From the NCBI RefSeq assembly GCF_030063205.1, contig NZ_JASISQ010000003.1:337109-401108 (forward strand): a stretch of DNA of 64,000 nt, given 5' to 3'. This DNA is from Arthrobacter antibioticus. GTDB lineage: Bacteria; Actinomycetota; Actinomycetes; Actinomycetales; Micrococcaceae. Below are positions 1 to 9,675 of the stretch, piece by piece. The translations under genes and the position numbers were made by a program. The notes beneath the pieces were generated by a model. The model worked only from the letters and a program-made list of their open reading frames with translations. It did not search any database and was not told where the DNA came from. Numbering within the stretch: position 1 is the stretch's first letter; every line of letters begins with the position of its first letter.

Positions 1-28
1 CGCACGCAGCACCACCGCAGATAGTGAG

Positions 29-81
29 AAAAAAGAGGGCACCGCAACCGTCGAGTAAATACTCAACGGTTGCGGGCCCTC
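29..81 (-). terminator. Intrinsic terminator downstream of putP
   Basis: A long inverted repeat (arms about 35-56 and 61-81, loop AAAT) has two single mismatched positions. On the minus strand it is followed by six T residues (the A run at 29-34). This is a rho-independent terminator for the symporter gene that ends at 136. A shorter T run on the other side (82-87) could let it act weakly on the plus strand too. Confidence 0.85.
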
Positions 82-135
82 GTTTTCGCAATCCAACGTT
101 CCCTTTCGGAGACGCCGTTGGCAGGTGGGGTGGGA

Positions 136-1659
136 CTATTCCGCCGCCACCATGACAGGCTTCTTGTCGCTTGAATCTGCGAGCATCGCCGTGAATTCCT
201 CTTCGATGACCGGGTTCTTCTTGTAAGTCATCTTAGAGATGACTACTGCCAACAAGAGGTTGATCAGGAATGCAGGGACGATTTCATACATGGCATCATG
301 GAGCACCGGGGTCTTGCCCCAAGCAAACACCACGATGGTTCCTACGATCATGCCCACCAACGCGCCGCGGGCAGTGAGCTTGCGCCAGTAAAGGCTCAGC
401 AACACGATGGGACCGAATGCGGCACCAAATCCTGCCCATGCGAAGGACACCAACTCTAGGATGCTTGCTTCACGGTCCAAGGCAATAACGGCAGCAATAA
501 CAGCCACCACCAAGACGCCTAGGCGGCCCAGGGCAACCTGGCGTTTAGGCGAGGACTCCCGGCCGGTCATGTTGTAGAGGTCTTCCACCAAGGCGGAGGA
601 GCAAACGATCAGCTGTGAGGAAATGGTGGACATGATGGCAGCCAATACTGCCGCCAGAACCAAGCCCGCAACGAACGGGTGGAAGAAGATCTGACTCAGT
701 CGCAGGAAGACCGTTTCTGGGTCATCAAGTCCCATGGAGGGATTCTCAGCGAAGTAACCGATACCTACAAGAGCGGTGCACACTGCACCGGTTGCGGCCA
801 GAACCATCCAGCCAATTCCGATCCGGCGGCCAACTTTGGCGTCCTGCGGTGAGCGCAGAGCCATGAATCGCACAATGATGTGCGGCTGGCCGAAGTAGCC
901 CAAGCCCCATGCCGCGGTGGAGAAAATTCCCACCGCCCATACCAGTGCGTTTCCGTCGCCGAAGCCGGCGAACAGATTTAAGTTATCCGGATCAATGTTT
1001 TGCAGCCGGGTCACAGTAGCCCCAACGCCGCCGGTTTGAACAACGGCAATGATCGGTACCACTATGAGAGCCGCAAACATCAAAATCCCCTGGGCGACGT
1101 CGGTCAGGGTGGCTCCAATGAAACCGCCGAAGAGAGTGTAGGTCAAAGTGATAATCGTGACCACACCCATGCCGACCAAATAGGGCCAGCTGAAGGAAGC
1201 TTCAAAGAACTTTCCTGCCGCTACCATGCCTGAAGATACGTAGAAGGTGAAGAACACCAAAATGATCAGCGATGAGGCAATGCGCAGCCAGTGCGAGTTC
1301 TCCTTGAGCCGCTTCTCAAAAAAGCTCGGAATGGTGATTGCGTTTTGTGAGATCGCTGTGTAGGAGCGTAGCCGGGGGGCTACAAACTTCCAGTTCAGCC
1401 ACGCGCCAATGGTCAGTCCAATGGCGATCCAGGCCTCCACCAAACCACTCAGGTAAATGGCGCCAGGCAGACCCATGATGAGCCATCCAGACATATCTGA
1501 GGCGCCTGCTGACAGAGCGGCAACGCCTGGCTTTAGTTCACGTCCTGCCAGCATGTAGTCATCGAGGTCATTCGTCTTCCTGAAGGCGAAATAACCGATG
1601 GCGAGCATTCCCGCCAGGTAAACCGCTATCGCAAGCAGTTGAAAAGCATGTTCAGTCAC
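136..1659 (-). CDS. putP: Sodium/proline symporter PutP
   Basis: Solute:sodium symporter family (SSF) permease that imports proline with sodium across the cytoplasmic membrane. The product is about 507 aa with roughly 13 hydrophobic segments. It shows the PutP hallmark AGRELKPGVAALSAGASDMS near the N-terminus and SSQLIVCSSALVEDLY in the sodium-binding region. I chose the GTG at 1659 because an AAAGGAA ribosome site lies 6-7 nt upstream and the protein then begins at the first membrane helix; a 39-residue upstream extension has no family similarity. The gene is monocistronic with its own terminator. Proline is the most likely substrate, though related SSF members carry other organic acids. Confidence 0.9.
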   Translation of the reverse strand: MTEHAFQLLAIAVYLAGMLAIGYFAFRKTNDLDDYMLAGRELKPGVAALSAGASDMSGWLIMGLPGAIYLSGLVEAWIAIGLTIGAWLNWKFVAPRLRSYTAISQNAITIPSFFEKRLKENSHWLRIASSLIILVFFTFYVSSGMVAAGKFFEASFSWPYLVGMGVVTIITLTYTLFGGFIGATLTDVAQGILMFAALIVVPIIAVVQTGGVGATVTRLQNIDPDNLNLFAGFGDGNALVWAVGIFSTAAWGLGYFGQPHIIVRFMALRSPQDAKVGRRIGIGWMVLAATGAVCTALVGIGYFAENPSMGLDDPETVFLRLSQIFFHPFVAGLVLAAVLAAIMSTISSQLIVCSSALVEDLYNMTGRESSPKRQVALGRLGVLVVAVIAAVIALDREASILELVSFAWAGFGAAFGPIVLLSLYWRKLTARGALVGMIVGTIVVFAWGKTPVLHDAMYEIVPAFLINLLLAVVISKMTYKKNPVIEEEFTAMLADSSDKKPVMVAAE

Positions 1660-1825
1660 TAATTGTTCCTTTACATTCTTTGACGCATCATTGCGTTCAT
1701 GGATAGCACCCAGAACAGCTGGATTGTCACAATGAATGGCGGCCAATATTTTTGACAAGTAGTTCGAACATACCAAAATCCTTGTTCACACGCGATGCTA
1801 GAAGCAGAGGACTATAACAATTCCC

Positions 1826-1838
1826 GGCCAAGTTGGCC
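1826..1838. promoter_or_regulatory. GGCCAAGTTGGCC palindrome between divergent genes
   Basis: A perfect 6+1+6 inverted repeat sits in the 237-bp gap between putP (minus) and the TspO-like gene (plus). Its position about 60 bp upstream of the plus-strand start suits an operator. No regulator is encoded next to it, so the cognate protein is unknown. Confidence 0.35.
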
Positions 1839-1896
1839 ATTTACCAGAACCGTGTGAGATCCTGCCCCAGCTCACTTAAGACGATAAAGTGTTGAC

Positions 1897-2727
1897 ATGA
1901 ACCAGACCTCAGCCAAAAGCGATACATTACGTCAAGTGGTGGTGGCCATCAGCGCCGTCGTAGCGATCATCGGTTCCTTCATTGGATCCGGGGCCGCCGG
2001 TGGCACCCCGATACAAAATGCCTCCAACGGCGCATTAGCCGCCGATGCCACTCTTATAGCCCCCGATGGTCCCGCTTTTTCAATCTGGAGCGTAGTGTAT
2101 TTAGGCCTGGTGGCCTACGCAATCTGGCAATTTCTGCCAGCCCAAACCAAGCAAATCCGCCACCGCCTGCTGGGATACCCCGCAGCGGCATCACTGCTCC
2201 TGAATGCGGCCTGGATCCTGAGTATTCAGTTCGATCTGCTCTGGCTGAGCGTTCCAATTATTGTTATATTGCTTGCGGTGCTGGCATCGATCTTCGTGCT
2301 GCTCTTGCGCTACCGTCCAAGCAACACTTGGGACGCTCTGATCACTGACGGCACAATGGGGCTTTACCTTGGGTGGGTGTGTGTGGCTACAGCCGCCAAT
2401 GTTTCTGCCGTTCTTGTGGCCTCTGGCTTTGCTGGATTCGGGCTCAACCCCAATATCTGGTCTGTGCTAGTTCTCGCCGTTGCCGCAGCTGTGGGAATCG
2501 CCTTAGCCCTGTACGGTAAGGGCCGTTTGGCGCCCACAGCGTCGCTATGCTGGGGCCTGGTATGGGTAGCGGTGGCAAGGCTCACCGGTGATTTACTCTC
2601 TACTCCTACGGCAGTTGCGGCACTAGTGGCCACCGCTTTGGTACTCATCGTCACCCTCGTTGCACGCTTCCGCGCAACAAGTTCAACACGTTCAAGCCGT
2701 TCAAGTAGGCCAGCTGCCACGGCCTGA
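1897..2727 (+). CDS. Tryptophan-rich sensory protein (TspO/MBR-like)
   Basis: Integral membrane protein of 276 aa with about eight hydrophobic segments. The motif PDGPAFSIWSVVYLGLVAYA and the later DGTMGLYLGWVCVAT are characteristic of the actinobacterial branch annotated as tryptophan-rich sensory protein. It is longer than the classical TspO/MBR protein of about 160 aa. TspO proteins bind tetrapyrroles and sterol-like ligands, but the role of this longer branch is not established. The C-terminus is a short Ser/Arg-rich tail, probably cytoplasmic. The gene stands alone, divergent from putP. Confidence 0.7.
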   Translation: MNQTSAKSDTLRQVVVAISAVVAIIGSFIGSGAAGGTPIQNASNGALAADATLIAPDGPAFSIWSVVYLGLVAYAIWQFLPAQTKQIRHRLLGYPAAASLLLNAAWILSIQFDLLWLSVPIIVILLAVLASIFVLLLRYRPSNTWDALITDGTMGLYLGWVCVATAANVSAVLVASGFAGFGLNPNIWSVLVLAVAAAVGIALALYGKGRLAPTASLCWGLVWVAVARLTGDLLSTPTAVAALVATALVLIVTLVARFRATSSTRSSRSSRPAATA

Positions 2728-2737
2728 GCTCGAAGCA

Positions 2738-2772
2738 GAAGTCAGAAGTCAAAAGTCTAAAGTCTAAAGTCA
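2738..2772. repeat. Five tandem 7-bp units (RAAGTCW-type)
   Basis: Five consecutive 7-mers (GAAGTCA twice, AAAGTCT twice, AAAGTCA once) follow the stop codon of the TspO-like gene by about 10 nt. They may be slippage-derived and could vary in copy number between strains. There is no evidence of function. Confidence 0.7.
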
Positions 2773-2815
2773 GAGAACTCTAGCGAACGCTCCTGCCCAC
2801 AGCTAGGGTATGGGC

Positions 2816-2983
2816 ATGAGCAAGCATCCAGATGACAACGACAAAGACTTGATCAACGGCGCCCCTGCGGGTGACCCGCTTACCGAGGCCTATACAGGGA
2901 TGGTTTCCCCTGACATCGAGGAAATCAACGAACACGCTGCAAGCCGCGCCAAGGAAGATCAGGTGGAACCGGACAGCATGTAG
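2816..2983 (+). CDS. Small acidic protein of unknown function (55 aa)
   Basis: A short open frame encoding an acidic, charged, soluble peptide that starts MSKHPDDNDKDLINGAPAGD and ends EDQVEPDSM. An in-frame ATG lies two codons upstream at 2810, but the AGGG at 2805-2808 is better spaced for 2816. Codon third positions are G/C-rich and the composition is protein-like rather than random, so I consider it a real gene. No domain is recognised. It lies between the TspO-like gene and the PH-domain gene on the same strand. Confidence 0.6.
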   Translation: MSKHPDDNDKDLINGAPAGDPLTEAYTGMVSPDIEEINEHAASRAKEDQVEPDSM

Positions 2984-3027
2984 GAGCGAATCTGCGCTGG
3001 GGATGCGCCAAAGTCTGGCATTCTTGA

Positions 3028-3654
3028 ATGATCATGGACATAGCCTCGAAAAGCCAGCGTACAGTGACCGTCTACTCCGCTCCCACCCGCGTCCTTGCTG
3101 CGGTTGCCTGGGCGTTTTGTGCTTTCTTTGCGGTGAATTTGCTCTTCACAGGCAGCCCTCTTTCCATTTGGCATTTCATGCCGTGGCTGTTCTTCGTGGC
3201 GTGGGGCATCTTCATTTTGCTGTGGCGCCCGCAGCTGCTGATTCACCCTGAGGGCCTATCCATCCGCAACCTTCTGCGCGACCACGAAGTCCCGTTCAGC
3301 GAACTCACCGCTGTGCGCGTCATGCAAACCGTCAGCTTTGACACCAGCGCCGGGCGCATTTCTAGCTGGGGAGCTCCGGGAGCCGGCAAATTGGGTCCTA
3401 AAATGCTCACCGGGACCGGAGGCGTGCGCACTATGGCGTCCCTACCCCACACTCAAGCGATGGTGCAAGCCGCGTGGGATAGCTGGGAGCAGTCCCAAAC
3501 TCCCCTTCAGCAGTACGACGCCGGAACCTCCCTCCCCGATCACTCCGGCTACCAGCCCGGTGCACAACCAAAGGTGACTAGCAAGTGGAATGTACCGGCC
3601 GCCGTCGCCGGTGTCATTGTGCTGATTCTGGCCATTCTCAGCACGCTCATATAG
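3028..3654 (+). CDS. PH-domain-containing membrane protein
   Basis: Protein of 208 aa with two closely spaced N-terminal membrane helices (about residues 22-65), then a bacterial PH-like domain beginning at PQLLIHPEGLSIRNLLRDHE. The layout is that of small actinobacterial membrane proteins with a bPH domain. A third hydrophobic helix closes the C-terminus (VPAAVAGVIVLILAILSTLI), which is less usual. The start is either 3028 or the ATG six bases later; neither has a strong ribosome site. Biological role unknown. Confidence 0.65.
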   Translation: MIMDIASKSQRTVTVYSAPTRVLAAVAWAFCAFFAVNLLFTGSPLSIWHFMPWLFFVAWGIFILLWRPQLLIHPEGLSIRNLLRDHEVPFSELTAVRVMQTVSFDTSAGRISSWGAPGAGKLGPKMLTGTGGVRTMASLPHTQAMVQAAWDSWEQSQTPLQQYDAGTSLPDHSGYQPGAQPKVTSKWNVPAAVAGVIVLILAILSTLI

Positions 3655-3699
3655 ACCACAGTGCGCCTAGAACAGAGTTGGCCTAGAGCAGAAACGAAA

Positions 3700-3732
3700 G
3701 GCCCGGCCCGCTCAAGGAGAGCGGACCGGGCC
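3700..3732. terminator. Bidirectional terminator between convergent genes
   Basis: A near-perfect 14-bp stem (GGCCCGG-CCGCTC against GAGCGG-CCGGGCC, one opposed mismatch) with a 5-nt loop lies in the 96-bp gap between the PH-domain gene and the binding-protein gene. The flanks are A-rich on one side and T-containing on the other, which suits termination from both directions. Confidence 0.8.
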
Positions 3733-3750
3733 TTCATGCTGCGTTGTGAG

Positions 3751-5478
3751 TTAGGACTTGAAGCCCACAGTTGTCCAGTCAATTGATTCGAACTGGGCCG
3801 CACCGTAGTTGACCAAGCCCGTCTTGACACCCAAAGTGTTCGGGGTAGGGGTCATCGGGATCACGGGGGTGTAATCAAAGATCGTCTTGTCGATCTTGTT
3901 CGCCAGTTCAATGCGTTTGGCCGGGTCCAGCTCTGCGTTGGCCGCGCTCCACATCTCACCGAGCTTCTCATCTGTGATGCCGGTGAAATTCTGACCGGCA
4001 TCCACCGGGTAGAAGATCGACTCCGAGGAGGCAACCGGGTAAGCGGTCCCTGACCAGGCGAAGCCGGTCATGTCGAAGTTGGACTTCAGCACGTAGTCCG
4101 CGAAGAACTTATCAGCCGGAACTGTGTCATTCTTCAGCGATATGCCCACAACTTTGAGGTTGGCCTGAAGCTGCTTGAAAATCTGCTCTGATACCGGGTT
4201 GTTGGCATCCAGAGTGTACGTGATTTCCAGCTTGGCGCCGTCCTTTTCCTGGATACCGTCGGCACCCTTGGTGTAGCCGGCTTCCTTCAGCAGTTCTTCG
4301 GACTTAGCTGTATCAAAACCAATAACAGCCGTGGCGTTATCTGTGTAGCCCTTCTGCCCGGGCATGTAAATGTAGCTGTTCTGGCTCGATACCGGTGCAC
4401 CGATGGGGCTCAGACGGCTAGCGGAAATGGTGTCGCGATCAATGGCGCGAGCCACTGCCTGACGAACCAACACATCCGCCAGTGGTCCCTTGGAACCGTT
4501 CATGGTGACGTGGTTCCAGGTCAGGCCACCGGACTGCTGGATGGCACCGTCGGCACGCTTTTTGGCGGTGTCGTAGTTGTTCTTGTTGGTGCCGATGCTA
4601 AAGGCATCCAGTTCCTTGTTGGCGTACGCCTGGGCGAGGGCATCACGAGAAACAACCTTCATGATGATCTTTTCCAGCTTCGGCTTTTCACCCCACCACT
4701 TCTCGTTGGGGAGCAAAGTGATTACCTGACCGGCGGTGTCTACCTTATCCACCTTGAAGGGACCACTTGATGGCAGGGGCTTTGACTTGTAACCCTCGTT
4801 GAACGCCTTCACGTCGGAAGCAACGGCGGCAGGAAGCACAGCTGTTTGCACCGCACCGGCGGTGCTACCGCCAAGAATGGAAGGCCAGTCAGCGTTCTTG
4901 TTCTTGAAGGTGATCTTGAAGTTGAAATCCGAGTCTTCCTTGGTGACCGACTCGATGTCCTTGTAGACGTTGTCGCCAACAATCTGGTAGTCAGCGTTGG
5001 TGCCGTTGTTTGCCTTGATCGTGGCGTCGTAGTCCTTATAGGTGATGGGAGTGCCATCCTCCCAGACTGCCTTCGGATTCAGCTTGATCTCAACCACCTG
5101 GGGATCTTCGCTGGCCAGTTTAACTTCCGTGGCGTAATCCGGGTTCAGTTCCCAGCCACCATCGACGGTGTTGCGAACCGGGCCACCCGTTGTGGGGTCC
5201 AGCACCTCGCTACCGGCCTTGACGTTACCGTCCACCTGCATCGTGTTCCAGTTATCAGGCATCTGGTCCACGGCAAGTGTCAACGATCCGCCATCTTTCA
5301 CATCAGCGTAATCAGCCACGGTCCAAGCCGTTGTGGGCAAGGCCCCCGTTTCAGCAGCGCCCTTGCTACTGTCCACGTTGGGCTTGCTGTCACCGCCACC
5401 GCCGCCTGCACTGCAGCCTGTGACCGTGAGGGCCAGAGCTAGAACTCCGGCGCCCATCATCTTCTTGATTTGTTGCAT
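3751..5478 (-). CDS. ABC transporter substrate-binding lipoprotein (peptide/SBP_bac_5 type)
   Basis: Extracellular solute-binding protein of 575 aa, family 5 (oligopeptide/dipeptide/nickel type). It has a lipoprotein signal: short basic N-terminus, hydrophobic core and lipobox LTVTGC, followed by a Gly-rich linker. The body carries the family features KNKNADWPSIL and the late PVDAGQNFTGITDEKLGEMW. It is the last gene of a four-gene minus-strand operon with two permeases and a double ATPase, 111 bp behind the ATPase gene. That is unusual, since binding proteins normally come first. The gap may contain a processing site or extra promoter to raise its expression. The ligand is unknown; peptides are likely. 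Confidence 0.88.
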   Translation of the reverse strand: MQQIKKMMGAGVLALALTVTGCSAGGGGGDSKPNVDSSKGAAETGALPTTAWTVADYADVKDGGSLTLAVDQMPDNWNTMQVDGNVKAGSEVLDPTTGGPVRNTVDGGWELNPDYATEVKLASEDPQVVEIKLNPKAVWEDGTPITYKDYDATIKANNGTNADYQIVGDNVYKDIESVTKEDSDFNFKITFKNKNADWPSILGGSTAGAVQTAVLPAAVASDVKAFNEGYKSKPLPSSGPFKVDKVDTAGQVITLLPNEKWWGEKPKLEKIIMKVVSRDALAQAYANKELDAFSIGTNKNNYDTAKKRADGAIQQSGGLTWNHVTMNGSKGPLADVLVRQAVARAIDRDTISASRLSPIGAPVSSQNSYIYMPGQKGYTDNATAVIGFDTAKSEELLKEAGYTKGADGIQEKDGAKLEITYTLDANNPVSEQIFKQLQANLKVVGISLKNDTVPADKFFADYVLKSNFDMTGFAWSGTAYPVASSESIFYPVDAGQNFTGITDEKLGEMWSAANAELDPAKRIELANKIDKTIFDYTPVIPMTPTPNTLGVKTGLVNYGAAQFESIDWTTVGFKS

Positions 5479-5560
5479 TATTTCCTCCCATTGGTGTTCC
5501 CCGGCGGATCATAGGTCTTGTTCCGCGGGGACTTTGGCTACGGTAAGTCTTTGAGGTTTT

Positions 5561-5578
5561 TCATGACGGTTATCATGA
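5561..5578. repeat. TCATGA-N6-TCATGA repeat between ATPase and binding-protein genes
   Basis: Two copies of the self-complementary hexamer TCATGA separated by 6 nt lie in the 111-bp gap upstream of the binding-protein gene. It could be a dyad operator, a small hairpin that protects the distal mRNA, or chance. Confidence 0.3.
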
Positions 5579-5589
5579 GGTTCGCAAGT

Positions 5590-7770
5590 TCAAACCCTTC
5601 CGGGCGTCATGAGTTCAATGTGCTCAGCGTGGTGGCATGCCACTAGGCTGCCGTCCATCTCGCTGCCTGCCACGTGACGTTGCGCCGGGTCCTCGGTTCG
5701 GCAACGTTGCTGGCCGGCCGCGTCCATCAGCTTGTACAGCGGGCACCTGGTCCTGAAATTGCAACCAGTAATGTCCTCCGTGGGGCTCGGCAGGTCCCCT
5801 TCGAGGATGATCCTGCTCCGGCTGCGTTCCACTGTGGGGTCCGGGACGGGCACTGCTGACAGCAGGGCACGCGTGTAAGGGTGCTGGGGGTTGTCGAAGA
5901 TCTGCTCCGAGGCTCCACTTTCCACGATCCGTCCCAAATACATGACGGCAACCGTGTCCGCGATCTGCCGCACCACCGCCAGGTCGTGTGCCACGAACAA
6001 ATAGGAGAGTCCCAGTTTCTCCTGCAAGTCCTGCAGCAAGTTAATGACACCGGCCTGGATGGAGACGTCAAGGGCTGACACAGGCTCGTCAAGGACCACA
6101 ATTTTGGGGTCGGTGACAAGGGCCCGGGCAATACCGATGCGTTGGCGCTGACCGCCGGAAAATTCGTGTGGGTACCGCGAAGCCATTGACGGATCAAGAC
6201 CCACCAGCTCCAAGACGTCCCGAACTTTTTTCAGGCGTTCCTTCGCGGGAACCCCGTGGACGCTCAGTGGCTCCCCCACCAGGTCTTGGACAGGAAGCCG
6301 AGGATCCAAAGACGCCATAGGGTCCTGAAACACCACCTGGATGTCCCGGCGCAGCGCCTTGCGCTCCTTCCCCGACAGGGTGGCTACGTCACGACCATTG
6401 ATGGTGACTTTCCCGGCCTGCGGCGCGGTAAGTTCCAGAATCTCCATGATGGTTGTTGACTTGCCACAGCCAGACTCGCCCACCAAGCCCAGCGTTTGCC
6501 CGGACTTGATCTCAAAGTTGACCCCATCGACGGCCCGCACGGTGCCGATGGTGCGTTTGAATACCGAGCCCTTGGACAGCGGGAAGTGCCGTTCAAGCGC
6601 AGCTACTTCCAGCACACTTTCTGAGGCAACCGCGGCCCTTTCAGCATATGCCACCGGTTCAGGCACGGGATAGAGTTCAGCACGGTTCAGCTCACCGCTG
6701 GCAATTTCGCCAACCCGCAAACAAGCCGAAGAGTTCCGCGGATCATCAGCAATCACGTTTAGTGGTGGTTCAGTAGTGCGGCATTCGTCAATGGCCACAG
6801 GGCAACGCGGTGCAAAGGGGCATCCGGGTGCAAGATTGCTGAGCTGCGGTGGGCGGCCTTCCAGCGGAACCAAGCGGGTGTGCCCGGCCGTGGCCAGATT
6901 GGGCATGGAGCGCAGCAAACCAATGGTGTAGGGCATGGAGGGTGCGTGGAACACCTGATCAACGGTTCCGGTTTCAACGATTCGCCCGGCATACATCACG
7001 GCCAGTCTGTCCGCATTGCCGGCCACAACACCCAAATCGTGGGTGATGAGCACAACCGCAGCCCCTGTCAGGTCCTTGGCTTTCTGCAGCACTTCCAGGA
7101 TCTGCGCCTGGATGGTGACATCCAAGGCGGTGGTGGGTTCATCAGCAATGATGAGACGCGGATTGTTGGCGATGGCAATGGCAATCATGGCGCGTTGGCG
7201 CATGCCACCGGAAAATTCGTGCGGGAATGCCTGGGCGCGGCGCTCCGGGTTGGGAATGCCCACCACTTTGAGCAGTTCCACCGCACGGACATTGGCCGCA
7301 AGCTTGGAGAGCTTCCTGTCGTGAAGCTGCAACGATTCCGCGATCTGCGAACCGATCGTGTAAACCGGGGTCAGCGCGGATAACGGATCCTGGAAAATAA
7401 TTGAAATGCCATCGCCACGCAGCTTGGACATTTCCCTGTCATTGCGGCCCAGCAACGATTTCCCCTCAAAAAGGATGTCCCCGGTGACTTTCGCAGATGA
7501 GGGCAGCAACCCCATGACGGCCAGCGACGACACTGACTTTCCGGAGCCTGACTCGCCCACAATACCCAGGAATTCCCCCTTGTCCACGTGGTAGTTCACC
7601 CCACGTACAGCTGTGACGGCACCGTTGGGCTGCGGGAAAGTAACGCTCAGATCCCGCACTTCCAAGAGATGCTTGGACAGGTTCGACGGCGTTGGTTCAG
7701 TGTGTGCACGGGTTTGCGGTACCGCTGCGCTCACGTTTGGAGAGGCGTTCTTGGTCAAATTATCAGTCAC
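5590..7770 (-). CDS. Fused double ATP-binding protein of a peptide ABC transporter (DppD-DppF type)
   Basis: Cytoplasmic ATPase that energises the import system. It holds two complete ABC domains in one 726-aa chain. The first has Walker A GESGSGKS (about residue 72), signature FSGGMRQR and Walker [13 protein letters not shown]. The second has [24 protein letters not shown] and [11 protein letters not shown]. Each ends in an oligopeptide-transporter C-terminal segment with cysteine pairs ([18 protein letters not shown]). The frame stays open further upstream into the permease gene, but the GTG at 7770 has GGAG 7 nt before it and overlaps the permease stop by 8 bp, which is typical translational coupling. 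Confidence 0.9.
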   Translation of the reverse strand: MTDNLTKNASPNVSAAVPQTRAHTEPTPSNLSKHLLEVRDLSVTFPQPNGAVTAVRGVNYHVDKGEFLGIVGESGSGKSVSSLAVMGLLPSSAKVTGDILFEGKSLLGRNDREMSKLRGDGISIIFQDPLSALTPVYTIGSQIAESLQLHDRKLSKLAANVRAVELLKVVGIPNPERRAQAFPHEFSGGMRQRAMIAIAIANNPRLIIADEPTTALDVTIQAQILEVLQKAKDLTGAAVVLITHDLGVVAGNADRLAVMYAGRIVETGTVDQVFHAPSMPYTIGLLRSMPNLATAGHTRLVPLEGRPPQLSNLAPGCPFAPRCPVAIDECRTTEPPLNVIADDPRNSSACLRVGEIASGELNRAELYPVPEPVAYAERAAVASESVLEVAALERHFPLSKGSVFKRTIGTVRAVDGVNFEIKSGQTLGLVGESGCGKSTTIMEILELTAPQAGKVTINGRDVATLSGKERKALRRDIQVVFQDPMASLDPRLPVQDLVGEPLSVHGVPAKERLKKVRDVLELVGLDPSMASRYPHEFSGGQRQRIGIARALVTDPKIVVLDEPVSALDVSIQAGVINLLQDLQEKLGLSYLFVAHDLAVVRQIADTVAVMYLGRIVESGASEQIFDNPQHPYTRALLSAVPVPDPTVERSRSRIILEGDLPSPTEDITGCNFRTRCPLYKLMDAAGQQRCRTEDPAQRHVAGSEMDGSLVACHHAEHIELMTPGRV

Positions 7771-8689
7771 GGTTGACTCCGGAGGTTGGGTCGACGGCGT
7801 CGCGCAAGGCATCGCCGACAAGGCTGGCCGAGAGCACCGTAAATACGAGAATGGCGGCTGGGAAGATGAAGAGCCACGGACGGGTGGAGGCAGCACCCTG
7901 GCCTGCAGAGAGCAAAGTACCCAAGGAAACATCGGGTGCCTGAATGCCGAAGCCAAAGAAGCTCAGTGTGGTTTCACTGAGAATCGCCCCACCAACGCCG
8001 AGCGTTGCATCGATGATCAGCAGCGAGGACACGTTCGGCAACACGTGCCTGCGGATAATGGTCCACGTGTCAACACCCATGAAGCGGGCCGCTTTAATGA
8101 AGTCTCGATCACGCAGGGACCGGGTCTGGGCACGGATTACTCGAGCCATGATCATCCAGCCAAAAGCTGAGAGCAAGAAGATCAGCGCCACCCAGGACAG
8201 CGACTTGAAGATGGGGCTGAGCAGGATGAACAGGAATAAACTCGGCAACACCAGGAGCAAATCGATGACCCAGACAATTGCGCGGTCCCACCAGCCACCA
8301 AGGTAACCGGCCACGGCTCCCACCACACCGGCAACAATCGCCGCCAGTGGGCCCACCAGCAATCCGATGATGAGCGATTTGCGCAAGCCAACAATCGTTT
8401 GGGCGTAAATGTCTTCACCAATGTCACTGGTACCAAACCAGTGCAGGCCTGTTGGGCTGGAGCCCATGTTGTAAACGTCAAGATCGGTGGCATTCCACGC
8501 GTTGGGAACCAACCCAAAAATGGCCCACAAGATGATGGTGAGCAGGCCAATGATGCCCACCCAGAAGCGCGGCGTGCTGCGCAGACGGGACACCACCAGG
8601 CGGAGTCGGGACACGGGCTTCTTGGAATGGAGCACTTCGGGGTTGGCTGCCGCAGTGTCTGCGACGGGGATTTCTTCAAGCATGGCCAT
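7763..8689 (-). CDS. Peptide ABC transporter permease (DppC/OppC type)
   Basis: Inner-membrane permease of 308 aa with the N-terminal OppC_N helix ([19 protein letters not shown]) and a binding-protein-dependent transport domain with five further helices. The EAA-like loop [14 protein letters not shown] is visible; it contacts the ATPase. It begins 2 nt after the stop of the partner permease, with GAGGGTG as ribosome site, and overlaps the ATPase gene at its end. It forms the membrane heterodimer with the product of the upstream gene. Confidence 0.9.
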   Translation of the reverse strand: MAMLEEIPVADTAAANPEVLHSKKPVSRLRLVVSRLRSTPRFWVGIIGLLTIILWAIFGLVPNAWNATDLDVYNMGSSPTGLHWFGTSDIGEDIYAQTIVGLRKSLIIGLLVGPLAAIVAGVVGAVAGYLGGWWDRAIVWVIDLLLVLPSLFLFILLSPIFKSLSWVALIFLLSAFGWMIMARVIRAQTRSLRDRDFIKAARFMGVDTWTIIRRHVLPNVSSLLIIDATLGVGGAILSETTLSFFGFGIQAPDVSLGTLLSAGQGAASTRPWLFIFPAAILVFTVLSASLVGDALRDAVDPTSGVNRD

Positions 8690-8691
8690 GG

Positions 8692-9675
8692 TTACACCCT
8701 CACTCTCGGGTCAAGGGCTGCGTACACAATGTCGGCAAGTGTGCCGGCGATCAGGATCAGGATGGCATTGAATAAAATGGCACCGGTAAAGGCATTGATA
8801 TCACTCTGGGTGATTGCTTGGACAAGCATCTCCCCCATGCCGTGCCAGCTGAAGACCAGCTCCGTTACAGCCGCACCGGCCAGGACGGTGGCGAAGGAGT
8901 AGGCAAAGTATGTTGACATGGGAATCAGAGCCACCCGGACACCGTGCCGGACCAAGGCAGAACCGCGGGTTCGCCCTTTGGAACGTGCTGTACGGATGTA
9001 GTCAGCAGCGAGTACGTCCAACATGGCGCTTCGCTGGTATCTGGAATACCCGGCCGCGCCCAAGAGTGCCAAGGAAATGGTGGGAAGCAGCAAGTGAGCG
9101 GCACGGTCCCAGAAGTGGACCCAGAAACCGCCATCCAGCCCTGCCGTGTATTCGCCCGTGAAGTTGATCAGTTGCAAGCCCAGGAAGTTGTTCAGCATGG
9201 TTGCCACGATCATCAGCAAAATACCCAACACAAATGAGGGTGTGGCAAGAACAGTAAAGGATGCGTAGGAGATGGTCTGGTCACTGAACTTGTATTGGCG
9301 CACAGCCCCCCACACGCCGATAGCCACGCCCACAATAGCGGCGATGATGGTGCCAAGAATCAGCAAACGGAGGCTGGTGCCTGCTCGTGCTGTCATTTCA
9401 CTGATAACAGAGGTGTTGTGGATGGTGTCCCCGAGTGAGCCATGGGCAACCAGGTTCACAATCCACGCCCAGAGCCGCTCAATGACGGGAGTGTTTGGGT
9501 TGACGCCCAGATTGTCCAGAATCGCGTTGATGGTTTCATCGGAAGGCCGGGGGTTTCGTCCCAAGTACCTGCTGGCCGGGTTCAGGATCACGCTAGCCAA
9601 AACATATGCACTCAACGTAGCGATGGCTGACAAGATCGCGTAGTTGATAAACCGTTTTGCTATGAAACCGATCAT
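8692..9675 (-). CDS. Peptide ABC transporter permease (DppB/OppB type)
   Basis: First gene of the transporter operon, 327 aa. The N-terminal helix MIGFIAKRFINYAILSAIAT is followed by an extracytoplasmic loop with the family-typical NPRPSDE and LGVNPNTPV. The inner-membrane domain has the EAA-like segment AADYIRTARSKGRTRGSALV. I set the start at the ATG at 9675, which has a perfect GGAGG 8 nt upstream; a GTG five codons earlier lies inside that ribosome site. The operon promoter must lie in the 529-bp gap upstream. Confidence 0.9.
   Translation of the reverse strand: MIGFIAKRFINYAILSAIATLSAYVLASVILNPASRYLGRNPRPSDETINAILDNLGVNPNTPVIERLWAWIVNLVAHGSLGDTIHNTSVISEMTARAGTSLRLLILGTIIAAIVGVAIGVWGAVRQYKFSDQTISYASFTVLATPSFVLGILLMIVATMLNNFLGLQLINFTGEYTAGLDGGFWVHFWDRAAHLLLPTISLALLGAAGYSRYQRSAMLDVLAADYIRTARSKGRTRGSALVRHGVRVALIPMSTYFAYSFATVLAGAAVTELVFSWHGMGEMLVQAITQSDINAFTGAILFNAILILIAGTLADIVYAALDPRVRV

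Noticed and set aside
4846..5442. 198-codon plus-strand frame opposite the binding-protein gene
   Set aside because: The minus-strand lipoprotein has clear signal peptide and family features; the antisense frame has none.
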